Source: Chitinophaga sp. Cy-1792 (lineage in GTDB: Bacteria; Bacteroidota; Bacteroidia; Chitinophagales; Chitinophagaceae). Taken from it: 64,000 nt of DNA. The notes beneath the pieces are model-generated. The model had not been told where the DNA came from and did not search any database. It saw only the letters and a list, made by a program, of their open reading frames with translations. The first letter of the stretch is position 1. Each line of letters opens with the position of its first letter. Below are positions 1-8,432 of the stretch, in pieces. The DNA lies in the NCBI RefSeq assembly GCF_011752935.1, contig NZ_VWWO01000001.1:2356001-2420000 (forward strand), written 5' to 3'. A program made the position numbers and the translations under genes.

Positions 1-81
1 ATACATTTGCTGTATTGTTTGTTTTCTTCCTTATTCCATTTCGGCCTTCGGTAATTTTTGTTAACCATTTTGTAAAGGCTG

Positions 82-879
82 ATGATTCAAAAAAAATATT
101 ACTGGCATACATCATTGAAAGCATCGGCGGTATTGTCCTGCCTGGAAAGAGGCATTCCATTGAGCCTGGTGTCTGCCTTCAGGCTGGATACGGCCGGTGA
201 GTTAAGCATTCACAAAGATGATCATTCAGAAGAATGTTTACGTGCTCATTTGCCTGGAATTTATGATCTGTTGCCTTCTTTTTTTGTGGATGAATCAATT
301 GATGCAGGTAATACTGACTTTAAGCAGTTGTATCGTAATAATGTTAAGAGAGAAAAGCAGCTCAGACGATATTTTGCGCCGCTTGATGAATCGTTGTTGG
401 CGTACCAGGTAAACTGGTTTAGGTATTCAATAATTGAATGCTTATTTCAGTTGTATGATTGGGATTTTAAGGAGAGATCGGTAGATAGGATGCTGTCGTT
501 TTATGGGATGTTACCATGCATGAATGCACTGATGGATTTACTGGGAGAGATGTTGGGCGCTAAGATGTGTGCAAGGGTCGTTACATGTATGGTGCCTGTT
601 TTAGTTGATGACGCTTCATTAGGGCAGGCCATATTGGGAGCAGGTAGTTATATCTGCAATTATCATATCGCAGAAGAATTAGTGATGAAGATTAGCATTG
701 AGTTGCCAATACCTGCAGCATATACTGAGTGGCAGGAAGGTGGTGATAAGAGGTGTTGTCTGGAGGAATTGCTTGCCCGTAAAGTTCCGGTAGAATGGGA
801 GATAGAGATTGATCTGGTAGCAGTAAAGATATGGGGGATATTGCCTGCCCGCCTGGGCTTTGATTTGTTTGTTAATTAA
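82..879 (+). CDS. tssG: T6SS-iii baseplate protein, TssG-like
   Basis: This 265-residue cytosolic protein is probably the TssG-like wedge subunit of the Bacteroidota type VI secretion baseplate. What I see: a short N-terminal domain with an ERGIPLSLVSAF stretch, then GIYDLLPSFF, then an acidic/basic helical section, and a C-terminus ARLGFDLFVN that resembles the RLGW-type ending of TssG proteins. It is followed within 11 bp by a TssN-like gene and then TssK, TssO and Hcp, which supports the assignment more strongly than the sequence does. The ATG at 82 is the first start after in-frame stops at 52 and 73. Bases 1-81 probably hold the end of the preceding gene (TssF would be expected), but I could not decide its frame. 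Confidence 0.6.
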   Translation: MIQKKYYWHTSLKASAVLSCLERGIPLSLVSAFRLDTAGELSIHKDDHSEECLRAHLPGIYDLLPSFFVDESIDAGNTDFKQLYRNNVKREKQLRRYFAPLDESLLAYQVNWFRYSIIECLFQLYDWDFKERSVDRMLSFYGMLPCMNALMDLLGEMLGAKMCARVVTCMVPVLVDDASLGQAILGAGSYICNYHIAEELVMKISIELPIPAAYTEWQEGGDKRCCLEELLARKVPVEWEIEIDLVAVKIWGILPARLGFDLFVN

Positions 880-890
880 ATACCAATGAA

Positions 891-1703
891 ATGTTGACCC
901 TTATCGCAGTAGGTATTGTTTGTGCCCTTTTAATTGTGCAGCTATTAAAGTTAACGGGTATCCGGTTGTCTGTGTTGATAGTGTTATTTCTCATTAGCGG
1001 CCTGATATTGACCGGAGGCAGTGTTATTTATATGCAATATAGCAGGGTAGAGCAGATTGCCTTTTACTTATTGCATGAATGTATATGGGTAATGGTTGGT
1101 TTATGTAATCTGTATATCCTGCAATATATCAGTAAGGAGAGGGTTTACAGCTGGTGGAAAATGATTGTCTTTACCTGTTTGCTGCCATTGGGTTATGGTG
1201 CCCTGCTATTGCTGTTCAACTATTACAGGAAAGAATATGCAATTAGCTATTACCCGCTTGTTACGGTGATTTGCTGGCCATTCATCATATTATTTACTTC
1301 CTGGATGACAGCAGCCGGAATGTCTATTCCGGTTGAAATATACAGGACATGGGTGTATCCTCAGGAAATGCAGGTGCCGGAAATGAAAGAAGATGAACTT
1401 AAGGATGTCCTGGTGATCGGGCTGAAATTAACAAAGGCCAAAGATGATCCTGTAGTTACTTATATGCGTGCCCGTGCCCCGGGAAAAATAGCGCTGGGCG
1501 TCTTCTTTTTTCATTTTATCAATGATTATAACGATCGTCATCCGGAGACGCCGGTACAGTGGCAAACCAACAACAGGCCGGATGAATGGCTCTTCTATAT
1601 AAGGCACCGCTGGTTCAGGTATTGTACCATACTGGATCCTGCCCTGCCTGTGTATAGGAACAGCATTAAAGAGAATACAATTATTTATTGCCGGAGAATT
1701 TAA
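891..1703 (+). CDS. tssN: T6SS-iii membrane protein TssN
   Basis: A 270-residue integral membrane protein. The first ~150 residues contain about six hydrophobic segments, beginning with LIAVGIVCALLIVQLL. The remaining ~120 residues form a soluble domain with GKIALGVFFFHFINDYND and a tryptophan-rich stretch (WQTNNRPDEWLFYIRHRW). This layout matches TssN, one of the envelope proteins found only in Bacteroidota T6SS (subtype iii), which is thought to stand in for the TssJLM membrane complex. It sits between the TssG-like and TssK genes with small gaps. The assignment rests on topology and neighbours, since I cannot align it. Confidence 0.65.
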   Translation: MLTLIAVGIVCALLIVQLLKLTGIRLSVLIVLFLISGLILTGGSVIYMQYSRVEQIAFYLLHECIWVMVGLCNLYILQYISKERVYSWWKMIVFTCLLPLGYGALLLLFNYYRKEYAISYYPLVTVICWPFIILFTSWMTAAGMSIPVEIYRTWVYPQEMQVPEMKEDELKDVLVIGLKLTKAKDDPVVTYMRARAPGKIALGVFFFHFINDYNDRHPETPVQWQTNNRPDEWLFYIRHRWFRYCTILDPALPVYRNSIKENTIIYCRRI

Positions 1704-1714
1704 ATAGATTTTTC

Positions 1715-2881
1715 ATGATAATACAAAACCAGAACAGACATCACTTCGTAAACTGGGTGAATGGTATGAAAATTCAACGACAGCATTTTATGATGCTGGA
1801 AAATGCCGTGCTGGAACGATTATTACATTCGTCAGCAATAACTATGCATGATCTGAATTATGGCCTGTTATCGCAGGGGTCTGCATCGGGCAGTTGTGAG
1901 CTGACATTGGATATAAACGGTAATTGGGATTTCAGACTGTTATACTGTAATGGCTTTTCTCCTGACGGATTACATATTCAATTGCCGCAAATACCGGCTG
2001 TTACTGGTTTTGTTATGCCTGTCCTGACTTACTATCCACGGAATGACATTGCAGCTACTTACCTGCTGATGGTGGAGCAGCATGTATTTGATCGTGTCCC
2101 AGCCGGGGAGGTTGACACAGATGAACTCCCTTACAGAAGCCCGATTACGCTGCCGGCAAGCAAATTATTGATCGTGGCAGCCAAAGACCTGGAGCAGACA
2201 GGTCCCGGGCGTGGACAGCTAATCATAGCAAGGGTAAAGGTTGAAAATGAAAAACCATTTATAGACCGGCAATATATACCACCTTGTTTGTGTGTAAATG
2301 CGCATTATCTGTTACAGGAGTTATTTGAAGAAATCCGCAGATATCTTTCGGAGATATTATTATATGCCAGTGAGATCTTCCGGAATATACAGTTAAGAGC
2401 ACATCAGCCGGAGCTTGCGCTCTGTATTATGGAGATATGCAGAGGCATGAGCGACCTGATTAATCCGCTTATGCCTGGAATCGACAATCTGATGAAGTAT
2501 CAGGCGCCGGTTCATTTATTTATAGTTGTTAACAACATAGCGCGGAATTTCAGAATGTTTACTACCTATAGAATCGGACAGTGGAGGGAACAGGTACTCA
2601 ACTACTTTGCCGTATGGCTGGATATTACTCCGGGCGTGCTGGATGCAGTCGTTTGGGCTGCCACGGGCACGGAATATTATCATCTGGATATTGATGCCTC
2701 CTTCAGACCTGGCCTGGAGTTGTTGAAGCTGCTGCATAAGCTCACCAAAACTATTAGTCAGCTGGAGTATATCGGACTAAAACCAGATCATAAGATATTT
2801 GTGAAGGAAGAGCTTCAGCAAGATTTTAACAGTGCCGACAACGGCAGTAATAAAAAAGTCAAATGGAAATTTACTGATTAA
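1715..2881 (+). CDS. tssK: T6SS-iii baseplate protein TssK
   Basis: TssK links the T6SS baseplate to the membrane complex. This copy has 388 residues from the ATG at 1715, a little shorter than proteobacterial TssK. The N-terminal HFVNWVNGMKIQRQHFMMLENAV stretch (residues ~10-32) is the TssK shell-domain signature (NW..GM....HF). A beta-rich body follows, then an alpha-helical middle and C-terminal domain. A TTG at 1688 would add nine residues and overlap the stop of tssN. The ATG at 1715, 11 nt after that stop, is the better start. Downstream is tssO with a ~20 bp gap. Confidence 0.75.
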   Translation: MIIQNQNRHHFVNWVNGMKIQRQHFMMLENAVLERLLHSSAITMHDLNYGLLSQGSASGSCELTLDINGNWDFRLLYCNGFSPDGLHIQLPQIPAVTGFVMPVLTYYPRNDIAATYLLMVEQHVFDRVPAGEVDTDELPYRSPITLPASKLLIVAAKDLEQTGPGRGQLIIARVKVENEKPFIDRQYIPPCLCVNAHYLLQELFEEIRRYLSEILLYASEIFRNIQLRAHQPELALCIMEICRGMSDLINPLMPGIDNLMKYQAPVHLFIVVNNIARNFRMFTTYRIGQWREQVLNYFAVWLDITPGVLDAVVWAATGTEYYHLDIDASFRPGLELLKLLHKLTKTISQLEYIGLKPDHKIFVKEELQQDFNSADNGSNKKVKWKFTD

Positions 2882-2901
2882 TAACTTTTATTTCATTGCA
2901 T

Positions 2902-3432
2902 ATGCAGAAAGCACTGAATGCTACCGAAAGGGCCAGAAAGTATTTTTTATTCCTGTTATTGTATATAGCCTCTACAGTTCTACTTATTTGCAGTATTTTT
3001 TTTAACTATCAGGTGCCGGTTGTTGAGAATCGTATGCTGAGAGAAGTAGTTTTAAGGATCGGGCAGGAAAGGGATTTTCAGCATGAGTTTCAACAACAGA
3101 TATCGCTGGTAAAAGCGAATATGCATAGAATAAATGAACCGGGACAGCATGTCGCATTTATAGACCAGCAGGTAGTTTCGGCATTGAGTAATATCCGTGA
3201 ACACATACCTGATAAGCGAGGAGGTAGTTTTCAGTTATATGATGATGTCATCCAGATCTGTCTGGAACTGCAGCAGACGAAACAGCAACTGAGAGAGTTG
3301 TCAACAGCCCAGCAAACGCTGCTCAATATGAAAGTAGAGCAGGATAAACTAAAGCAGCAACTGGATAATGTTAACCGTGATTTAGATAATTGCAGGATGT
3401 TGATGTTGAACAGCAGACCAGTGATAAAGTAG
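2902..3432 (+). CDS. tssO: T6SS-iii membrane/coiled-coil protein TssO
   Basis: A 176-residue single-pass protein. It starts with a short cytoplasmic LNATER motif typical of TssO, then one transmembrane helix (residues ~15-37), then a long periplasmic helical part. The last ~60 residues (LQQTKQQLREL to QQLDNVNRDLDN) are a clear coiled coil. TssO is a Bacteroidota-specific T6SS envelope component. The ATG at 2902 is preferred over the TTG two codons upstream. It lies between tssK and hcp, as in other subtype-iii clusters. Confidence 0.7.
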   Translation: MQKALNATERARKYFLFLLLYIASTVLLICSIFFNYQVPVVENRMLREVVLRIGQERDFQHEFQQQISLVKANMHRINEPGQHVAFIDQQVVSALSNIREHIPDKRGGSFQLYDDVIQICLELQQTKQQLRELSTAQQTLLNMKVEQDKLKQQLDNVNRDLDNCRMLMLNSRPVIK

Positions 3433-3463
3433 TATTATTTGTTAACCTTTAAATAATCAGAAG

Positions 3464-3850
3464 ATGTCTTTTAAATCAATTCTTACAGTGGGTGGAGAAA
3501 GCTATAATGTGCAACATGTTACCTACGCACTTAATCAGGAAACAGACCCCACAGGGCGCCCATCTGCCATTACAAGGGGAGGAAGGATCAATATAACGGT
3601 GGAGTCTACCGGTAAAACGGAGTTGTTTGAATGGATGGTGAATAACTTTGAAAGGAAGGATGGATCTATTACTTTTTTTAAGCGGGACACAGATGCCAAA
3701 TTAAAAACCCTGGATTTCAAAGAGGGGTACCTGGTGAAGTTTGAAGAGATTTTTGATGCTGCAAATGAGCATCCGATGAATATTACCTTTACAATATCTG
3801 CACGGGAGATGACAATGGGAAATGCCAGTCATGTTAACGAATGGGTATGA
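3464..3850 (+). CDS. tssD: T6SS tube protein Hcp/TssD
   Basis: Hcp hexamers stack to form the inner tube of the T6SS and are exported on firing. This 128-residue protein has the compact all-beta Hcp outline: MSFKSILTVGGESYNV at the N-terminus, a central beta/alpha section (TELFEWMVNN), and the C-terminal FTISAREMTMGNA strands. It closely resembles the Bacteroidota tube protein family annotated TssD. It is the last T6SS gene seen here, and 117 bp of non-coding DNA then precede the haem operon. Sheath (TssBC), spike (VgrG) and ClpV genes are not in the window. Confidence 0.85.
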   Translation: MSFKSILTVGGESYNVQHVTYALNQETDPTGRPSAITRGGRINITVESTGKTELFEWMVNNFERKDGSITFFKRDTDAKLKTLDFKEGYLVKFEEIFDAANEHPMNITFTISAREMTMGNASHVNEWV

Positions 3851-3880
3851 TATCATAATAGTATTCCTTACTTATTATCT

Positions 3881-3914
3881 CCGGATCGCGTAAGTTATTT
3901 TCCGGCTTGCGTAA
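3881..3914 (+). promoter_or_regulatory. 21-bp-period direct repeat, probable activator site for haem operon
   Basis: Two copies of CCGGnnnGCGTAA occupy 3881-3893 and 3902-3914. They match at 10 of 13 bases and their starts are 21 bp apart, i.e. two helical turns. That spacing is typical of the two half-sites bound by one AraC-family monomer. The downstream copy ends 22 bp before the -7 element at 3937, so it abuts the -33 position, where no TTTG is present. I infer an activator-dependent promoter. The regulator is not identified. Confidence 0.5.
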
Positions 3915-3936
3915 CAGTGTTTATGCCTGCCTGTTA

Positions 3937-3944
3937 TACTTTTG
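3937..3944 (+). promoter_or_regulatory. -7 promoter element of haem uptake operon
   Basis: TACTTTTG fits the Bacteroidota -7 consensus TAnnTTTG. Transcription would begin near 3950, giving a leader of about 18 nt before the receptor ATG at 3968. No good -33 TTTG lies 19-21 bp upstream; the direct repeat described at 3881-3914 abuts that position instead. Confidence 0.55.
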
Positions 3945-3967
3945 CAAAACAAATTTAACGATCCGAA

Positions 3968-6046
3968 ATGTTTAGATATTTAGTCCTGACAGGCTGCCTC
4001 TGGTGGCCCGGGATCCTGTTTGCCCAAACAGATACCATTACAGATAATAAGGCATTACAGGAAGTTGTTGTTACTGCTACAAGGAATGAACAACAGCAAA
4101 GCAAAATACCTATCGCTGTTACCGTTATCAGGAAGGAGCAAATCCAGCAAATGGGGGCCATGTTACTAAATCAGGTATTGGCTGAGCAAACCGGATTATT
4201 CGTTACTGCGAACCATGGTAGTGGTATTCAGATGCAGGGACTTGAAGCGGAATACACGCTCATTTTGCTGGATGGAGAACCCTTGATTGGAAGAACAGCC
4301 GGTACTTTGGACCTGTCAAGGATTGTAGTCAGTAATATAGAGCGTATAGAGATAATAAAGGGGCCGGTTTCATCGCTGTATGGCAGCGATGCCATGGCTG
4401 GAGTTATCAATATAATTACCAGTAACAAGCAGAAACAAGGACAAACCAATGCTACAGTAAGGTATGGCAGCAACCAGACCTTACAGCTGGATGCCGGAAC
4501 AAAAATTCCGTTTAAGGATGGTGTTTTTTCCGTTAATGGTAACTATTATAATACCAATGGATATACGATCAGTGGTCAGTCTGCTCCGTCTGTTTCGCCG
4601 TTTAAATCAATGACAGGGCAGATGAAGTGGCAACAGGACTGGAGTTCCCACTGGCAGACTACCGTTTCAGGAAGGATGTTTAACCAACAGTATAAGAGTT
4701 ATTTCGAGGATACCAAAGGGAGGGTAAATGATAACGGAAGAGAAGACGACGCCAATGCTTCGCTGAATATACGGAATAATGTCAATGACCATTTTACGCA
4801 GTTGTTGCGCCTGTATTATTCGAGATATGCAACAGATGAAAAGATGTTGTATGAGAAAGACGGAAGTTTATATGACGCTTCCTTTTTTACCCAGCAGTAT
4901 CTCAAGCCTGAATATCAACTGGATTGGACGCTTAACCCCAAACATGCACTGACGTTGGGTGGAGGGTATATTCATGAAACGTTGGAGGCTACACGCTATG
5001 ATGAGCGTATGGCTTTTAACAGCGGCTATGTATTTGTACAGGAAAGCTGGAAGCCATCAGATAATTGGAGCATCCTGGCAGGCGCCAGATTTGATACGCA
5101 TAATCAATATGCGTCGCAACTGAGCCCTAAACTGTCCGTGTCATATAAGGTTAGTCCGAAATTAAAGTTGTTAGGTTCTGTTGGCCGTGGCTACCGGGCA
5201 CCGGATTTCAGGCAGTTATACCTGCACTTCAACAATGCCGCCGTTGGGTATAGTGTTGTGGGAACAAAGCTGGCATCTTCCATTATCAGCCAGATGCAGG
5301 TAGCAGGAGAAATCAAAAGTATTAATTATGACCTGGACAAACTCAAAGATCTCAATGCAGAAAGTTCATGGTCCTATAATGCAGGTATACAGGCATTGCC
5401 ATGGAAAGGCGCCAGTATGAACGTGAATTTTTTCCTGAACAGGGTTACCAATCTGATAGATACCCGTGCTGTTGCCCAGAAAACAAATGACTTCAGTGTA
5501 TACAGCTACGTAAATGTGAACAGGATCACGACATACGGTAGTGAATTGAATTACAACCAGGTTATTGATAAATATTGGCAGGTGGCGGGTGGTTATCAAT
5601 ATTTACAAGCTATTGATAATGATCAGCTCAAAATGGTAAAGAAGGGTGAAGTCTATACCGTGGATGAACAGACACATGAAACACGTTTGTTAAAGCGCCA
5701 CGAATATTTCGGGCTGTTCAACCGCTCCCATCATGCCGCCAATCTGAAAGTGCAGTATACAAACCTGCATGCAGGCATTGACGCCAATATGCGTGTCATT
5801 TATCGCAGTAAATATGGTTTCCAGGATGAGAATGGGAATAATATACCGGATATAAAAAGTGAGTTTGTTCCCGGTTACGCTACTGTGAATCTGGCAGCTG
5901 CCAAAAGTTTCATGCAGCAAAGATTACGTTTGCAGGGAACCATAGAAAACCTGTTTAATTATACAGACGGAAAACATATACCAGGTATGCCTGGCAGAAT
6001 ATATTCAATCGCTGTTACCTATTCATTTCTACATACAATCAAATAG
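3968..6046 (+). CDS. hmuR: TonB-dependent haem receptor, HmuR-like
   Basis: A 692-residue outer-membrane receptor that would import haem using TonB energy. There is a signal peptide ending near LFAQ (residue ~20), a TonB box EVVVTATR (residues ~31-38), a plug domain through IERIEIIKGPVSSLYGSDAMAGVINII, and then a 22-strand-type barrel ending in an aromatic-rich strand. A YRAPDFRQLYLHF segment corresponds to the FRAP box of haem receptors; I do not see the companion NPDL motif. The immediately downstream HmuY-family lipoprotein (4-bp gap) makes haem the likely substrate. The symbol reflects family and context, not proven specificity. Confidence 0.75.
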   Translation: MFRYLVLTGCLWWPGILFAQTDTITDNKALQEVVVTATRNEQQQSKIPIAVTVIRKEQIQQMGAMLLNQVLAEQTGLFVTANHGSGIQMQGLEAEYTLILLDGEPLIGRTAGTLDLSRIVVSNIERIEIIKGPVSSLYGSDAMAGVINIITSNKQKQGQTNATVRYGSNQTLQLDAGTKIPFKDGVFSVNGNYYNTNGYTISGQSAPSVSPFKSMTGQMKWQQDWSSHWQTTVSGRMFNQQYKSYFEDTKGRVNDNGREDDANASLNIRNNVNDHFTQLLRLYYSRYATDEKMLYEKDGSLYDASFFTQQYLKPEYQLDWTLNPKHALTLGGGYIHETLEATRYDERMAFNSGYVFVQESWKPSDNWSILAGARFDTHNQYASQLSPKLSVSYKVSPKLKLLGSVGRGYRAPDFRQLYLHFNNAAVGYSVVGTKLASSIISQMQVAGEIKSINYDLDKLKDLNAESSWSYNAGIQALPWKGASMNVNFFLNRVTNLIDTRAVAQKTNDFSVYSYVNVNRITTYGSELNYNQVIDKYWQVAGGYQYLQAIDNDQLKMVKKGEVYTVDEQTHETRLLKRHEYFGLFNRSHHAANLKVQYTNLHAGIDANMRVIYRSKYGFQDENGNNIPDIKSEFVPGYATVNLAAAKSFMQQRLRLQGTIENLFNYTDGKHIPGMPGRIYSIAVTYSFLHTIK

Positions 6047-6050
6047 TATT

Positions 6051-6641
6051 ATGACAAGTCAACAAAAATTCCTGGGACTGGGAGCATTGGCATTAGGACT
6101 CTTATTCACTGCCTGCAGTAAGGACGATAAAAAGAACGATTCACCAGCTCCGGTACTGACAACTACAACTGTGACCAACCTTCAGGCAGATACGGCCAAT
6201 ACCGGTAAATATACACTCTTCAGCTTTGCAGATAATAAGGTTATTCCTAATTCCGATTCAGCAACTTCAAAGTGGGACATTGGGTTTAAAACTACTACCA
6301 TCATTATCAACGGTGGTGTAAGTGGCCCTGGCAAAGCAGAAGCACAGGTGGTTTCTGGCGTATTCAGTGACCTCTCCACAGCACCGGCTACCGGTTACGC
6401 AACGGATTCTACCGGTGCAAAATATGCGCTGAAATCATGGTATAGCTACAATGCTACCACGCATATTATTACGCCCGTACCAGGTAAGGTATTGGTGATT
6501 AAAACACCTGCCGGGAAATATGTTAAAGTTGAAATCCAGAGCTATTATAAAGATGCGCCTGCAAGTCCGGACCTGAACAGCGTTTCCCGACTCTATAAAT
6601 TTCGCTATGTATTCCAGGCAAACGGTAGTGTTAACTTCTAA
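6051..6641 (+). CDS. hmuY: HmuY-family haem-binding lipoprotein
   Basis: A 196-residue lipoprotein with signal peptide and lipobox LLFTAC (Cys at residue ~22), followed by a charged KDDKKND linker. The mature part is beta-rich and contains the KWDIGFKTTTIIINGG stretch characteristic of the HmuY family, whose members take haem from host or environmental haemoproteins and pass it to HmuR. Whether the axial histidine or methionine pair is conserved cannot be told by eye. The gene follows the receptor by 4 bp and precedes the DUF6607 gene by 11 bp, so the three are one transcript. Confidence 0.75.
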   Translation: MTSQQKFLGLGALALGLLFTACSKDDKKNDSPAPVLTTTTVTNLQADTANTGKYTLFSFADNKVIPNSDSATSKWDIGFKTTTIIINGGVSGPGKAEAQVVSGVFSDLSTAPATGYATDSTGAKYALKSWYSYNATTHIITPVPGKVLVIKTPAGKYVKVEIQSYYKDAPASPDLNSVSRLYKFRYVFQANGSVNF

Positions 6642-6652
6642 TTACAGGAAAT

Positions 6653-7594
6653 ATGAAAAATATCATCAAACTGGCACTGGCAGGTGTTTTCCTTCCAGCC
6701 TCGCTGCTGGCACAGAAAGCAGATTCCAAACTGCAGCAGGATAAAGCCGCTATCAAAGATATGTGCGGTTGCATGGAAGTTACTTTTGAATATACAGAAA
6801 CATTTCCGGGGGATACAACCTATAAACCAAAAGGGTATCATAAAATCACGGATGCTGTTGAATATGTAACTGTTGCTGATGAAAAGAACAACCGCATTGT
6901 GTTACAGCACCTGCTGGTTGCAGGGGGTGAAGTGATTAAGCACTGGACGGAAGACTGGCAATATGAAAATCAGCAGCTGCTGGCATATAGCAAAAACGAT
7001 ACCTGGAACAAAATGAATTTGACGGCTGCAGCAGTTAAAGGGCAGTGGACCCAGAAAGTTTTCGGTGTAGATGATGAACCGAGATATGAAGGTTCTGCTA
7101 CCTGGGTGCATGCAGATGGCCGTCATTACTGGGAAAGTACCAGCGATGCCCCATTGCCTCGCCGTGAGTATACCACCCGTAGTGATTACAATGTGCTGCA
7201 GCGTACCAATCACCATGAAATTACCAGTTTCGGCTCTCTCCATGAACAGGACAATAAAAAAATCCTGAGAGATGCTGCGGGAGACAAGGTTATTGTTGGA
7301 GAAAAGGGATTGAATACCTACCGTAGAACTGATGAAAGTAAGTGTCAGCAGGCGAAAGCCTGGTGGGAACAAAACAAACAGTTCTGGGCAGTAGTACGCC
7401 AGCAATGGGATAAGTTGTATGGCGCCAATACAGGTGTTGTATTACAAAAACAGGTAAATAACCAGCCATTTTATAAAGTAATGGGAGAGCTGGAGAATAA
7501 AGCGCGTAATAAGGAGTTGAGTGGTGCAGCGCTGGACAATGCTATTAGTGGCGTATTGCAACAGTTTGCGCCAAAAGCTACGGCTGGTTTATAA
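6653..7594 (+). CDS. DUF6607 family secreted protein of haem operon
   Basis: A 313-residue protein with a signal peptide ending SLLAQ (residue ~20). A conserved MCGCMEVTFEYTETF segment lies just after the mature start, with several tryptophan-rich stretches (HWTEDWQYENQQL, RHYWESTSDAPLPRREY) later. I recognise it as the DUF6607 family, which recurs beside HmuY/HmuR genes in Bacteroidota. Its function is unknown. The CGC pair near the N-terminus and conserved His/Tyr residues would suit a periplasmic haem-handling role, but that is inference. It is the last gene of the operon and a hairpin terminator follows. Confidence 0.65.
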   Translation: MKNIIKLALAGVFLPASLLAQKADSKLQQDKAAIKDMCGCMEVTFEYTETFPGDTTYKPKGYHKITDAVEYVTVADEKNNRIVLQHLLVAGGEVIKHWTEDWQYENQQLLAYSKNDTWNKMNLTAAAVKGQWTQKVFGVDDEPRYEGSATWVHADGRHYWESTSDAPLPRREYTTRSDYNVLQRTNHHEITSFGSLHEQDNKKILRDAAGDKVIVGEKGLNTYRRTDESKCQQAKAWWEQNKQFWAVVRQQWDKLYGANTGVVLQKQVNNQPFYKVMGELENKARNKELSGAALDNAISGVLQQFAPKATAGL

Positions 7595-7611
7595 AATCAT
7601 GCGATAAATGA

Positions 7612-7650
7612 AATAATAATGGCTGCCCTGAGTTGAGGCAGCCATTATTT
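7612..7650. terminator. Bidirectional terminator between convergent operons
   Basis: The arms AATGGCTGCC and GGCAGCCATT enclose a short loop, with an A-rich left flank and a T-rich right flank. It lies between the end of the DUF6607 gene (+) and the end of the metallo-hydrolase gene (-), so it can serve both strands. Confidence 0.75.
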
Positions 7651-7667
7651 ACGTATGGTCGTAATAG

Positions 7668-8426
7668 TTAGTTAAGCATAATCCAGTCTCCGGGATCAGG
7701 AATATTACATTCCTTGGCGGCTACTGCCACTGCTACTGCCAGGTCTTCCCTGGTGAGCGTGCAGTGATTAAGTGATTCCATATGCACTGCAATGACGTTT
7801 GTCTGCGACGGGTGATTAATTACCTCCAGTACATCCGCTGCGGTCATCGTAATGGGATCTCCTTCCACAAACCTGGCTGCACCTGCGTTTACAACGGTAT
7901 GCGTAGGTTGGTAGTGGTCCAGGGCATCTTTTACATCATCACACCAGATGGTATCGCCGGCGATATAAAAGCTGGTCTTATTATCCGAGATAACAAATCC
8001 GGATACCGGCGCCATCTTTTTACCGATTTCACCGGTGCCATGCTGGCCTTTGGTGCGGTTGATCGTAAAATGATACCATTGGATATTGTCTGTAACTGCA
8101 ATAACATCCGTAAAACCTGCAGCTTTGATTTTTTCTTCATCTTCCGGCTGACAGATAATAGTTGTGTCTTTGGGAATCATCTCCTGTGCTGCTGTATCCC
8201 AATGGTCGCGATGGGTATGCGTGAGCAATACTGCATCGATATCCTGTACCATCGTCTGTACGGCAATTTCACTCAGCGTAAGGTCGACGGTGGGATTACG
8301 GATGGCATTTGCGGTGTTAGGAATTGGTTCCATGCTGTTTTTGGGACCCAGCATAGGATCAATCAATAGTTTTTTGTTGTCCCATTCCAGCAGGAATGTG
8401 GCATTTCTTAGGAAAAGTAGTTGCAT
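7668..8426 (-). CDS. MBL-fold metal-dependent hydrolase (UlaG-like)
   Basis: A 252-residue cytosolic protein of the metallo-beta-lactamase fold. The metal-binding motif HTHRDHWD is at residues 70-77, an AGDT motif with the bridging Asp follows at ~156-159, and a late AVHMESLNH supplies the final His. The N-terminus TFLLEWDNKKLLIDPML resembles UlaG/YhfI-type hydrolases. The substrate is unknown. It starts 6 bp after the pantothenate kinase stop and is the last gene of a three-gene minus-strand operon. Confidence 0.8.
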   Translation of the reverse strand: MQLLFLRNATFLLEWDNKKLLIDPMLGPKNSMEPIPNTANAIRNPTVDLTLSEIAVQTMVQDIDAVLLTHTHRDHWDTAAQEMIPKDTTIICQPEDEEKIKAAGFTDVIAVTDNIQWYHFTINRTKGQHGTGEIGKKMAPVSGFVISDNKTSFYIAGDTIWCDDVKDALDHYQPTHTVVNAGAARFVEGDPITMTAADVLEVINHPSQTNVIAVHMESLNHCTLTREDLAVAVAVAAKECNIPDPGDWIMLN

Positions 8427-8432
8427 GATAGA

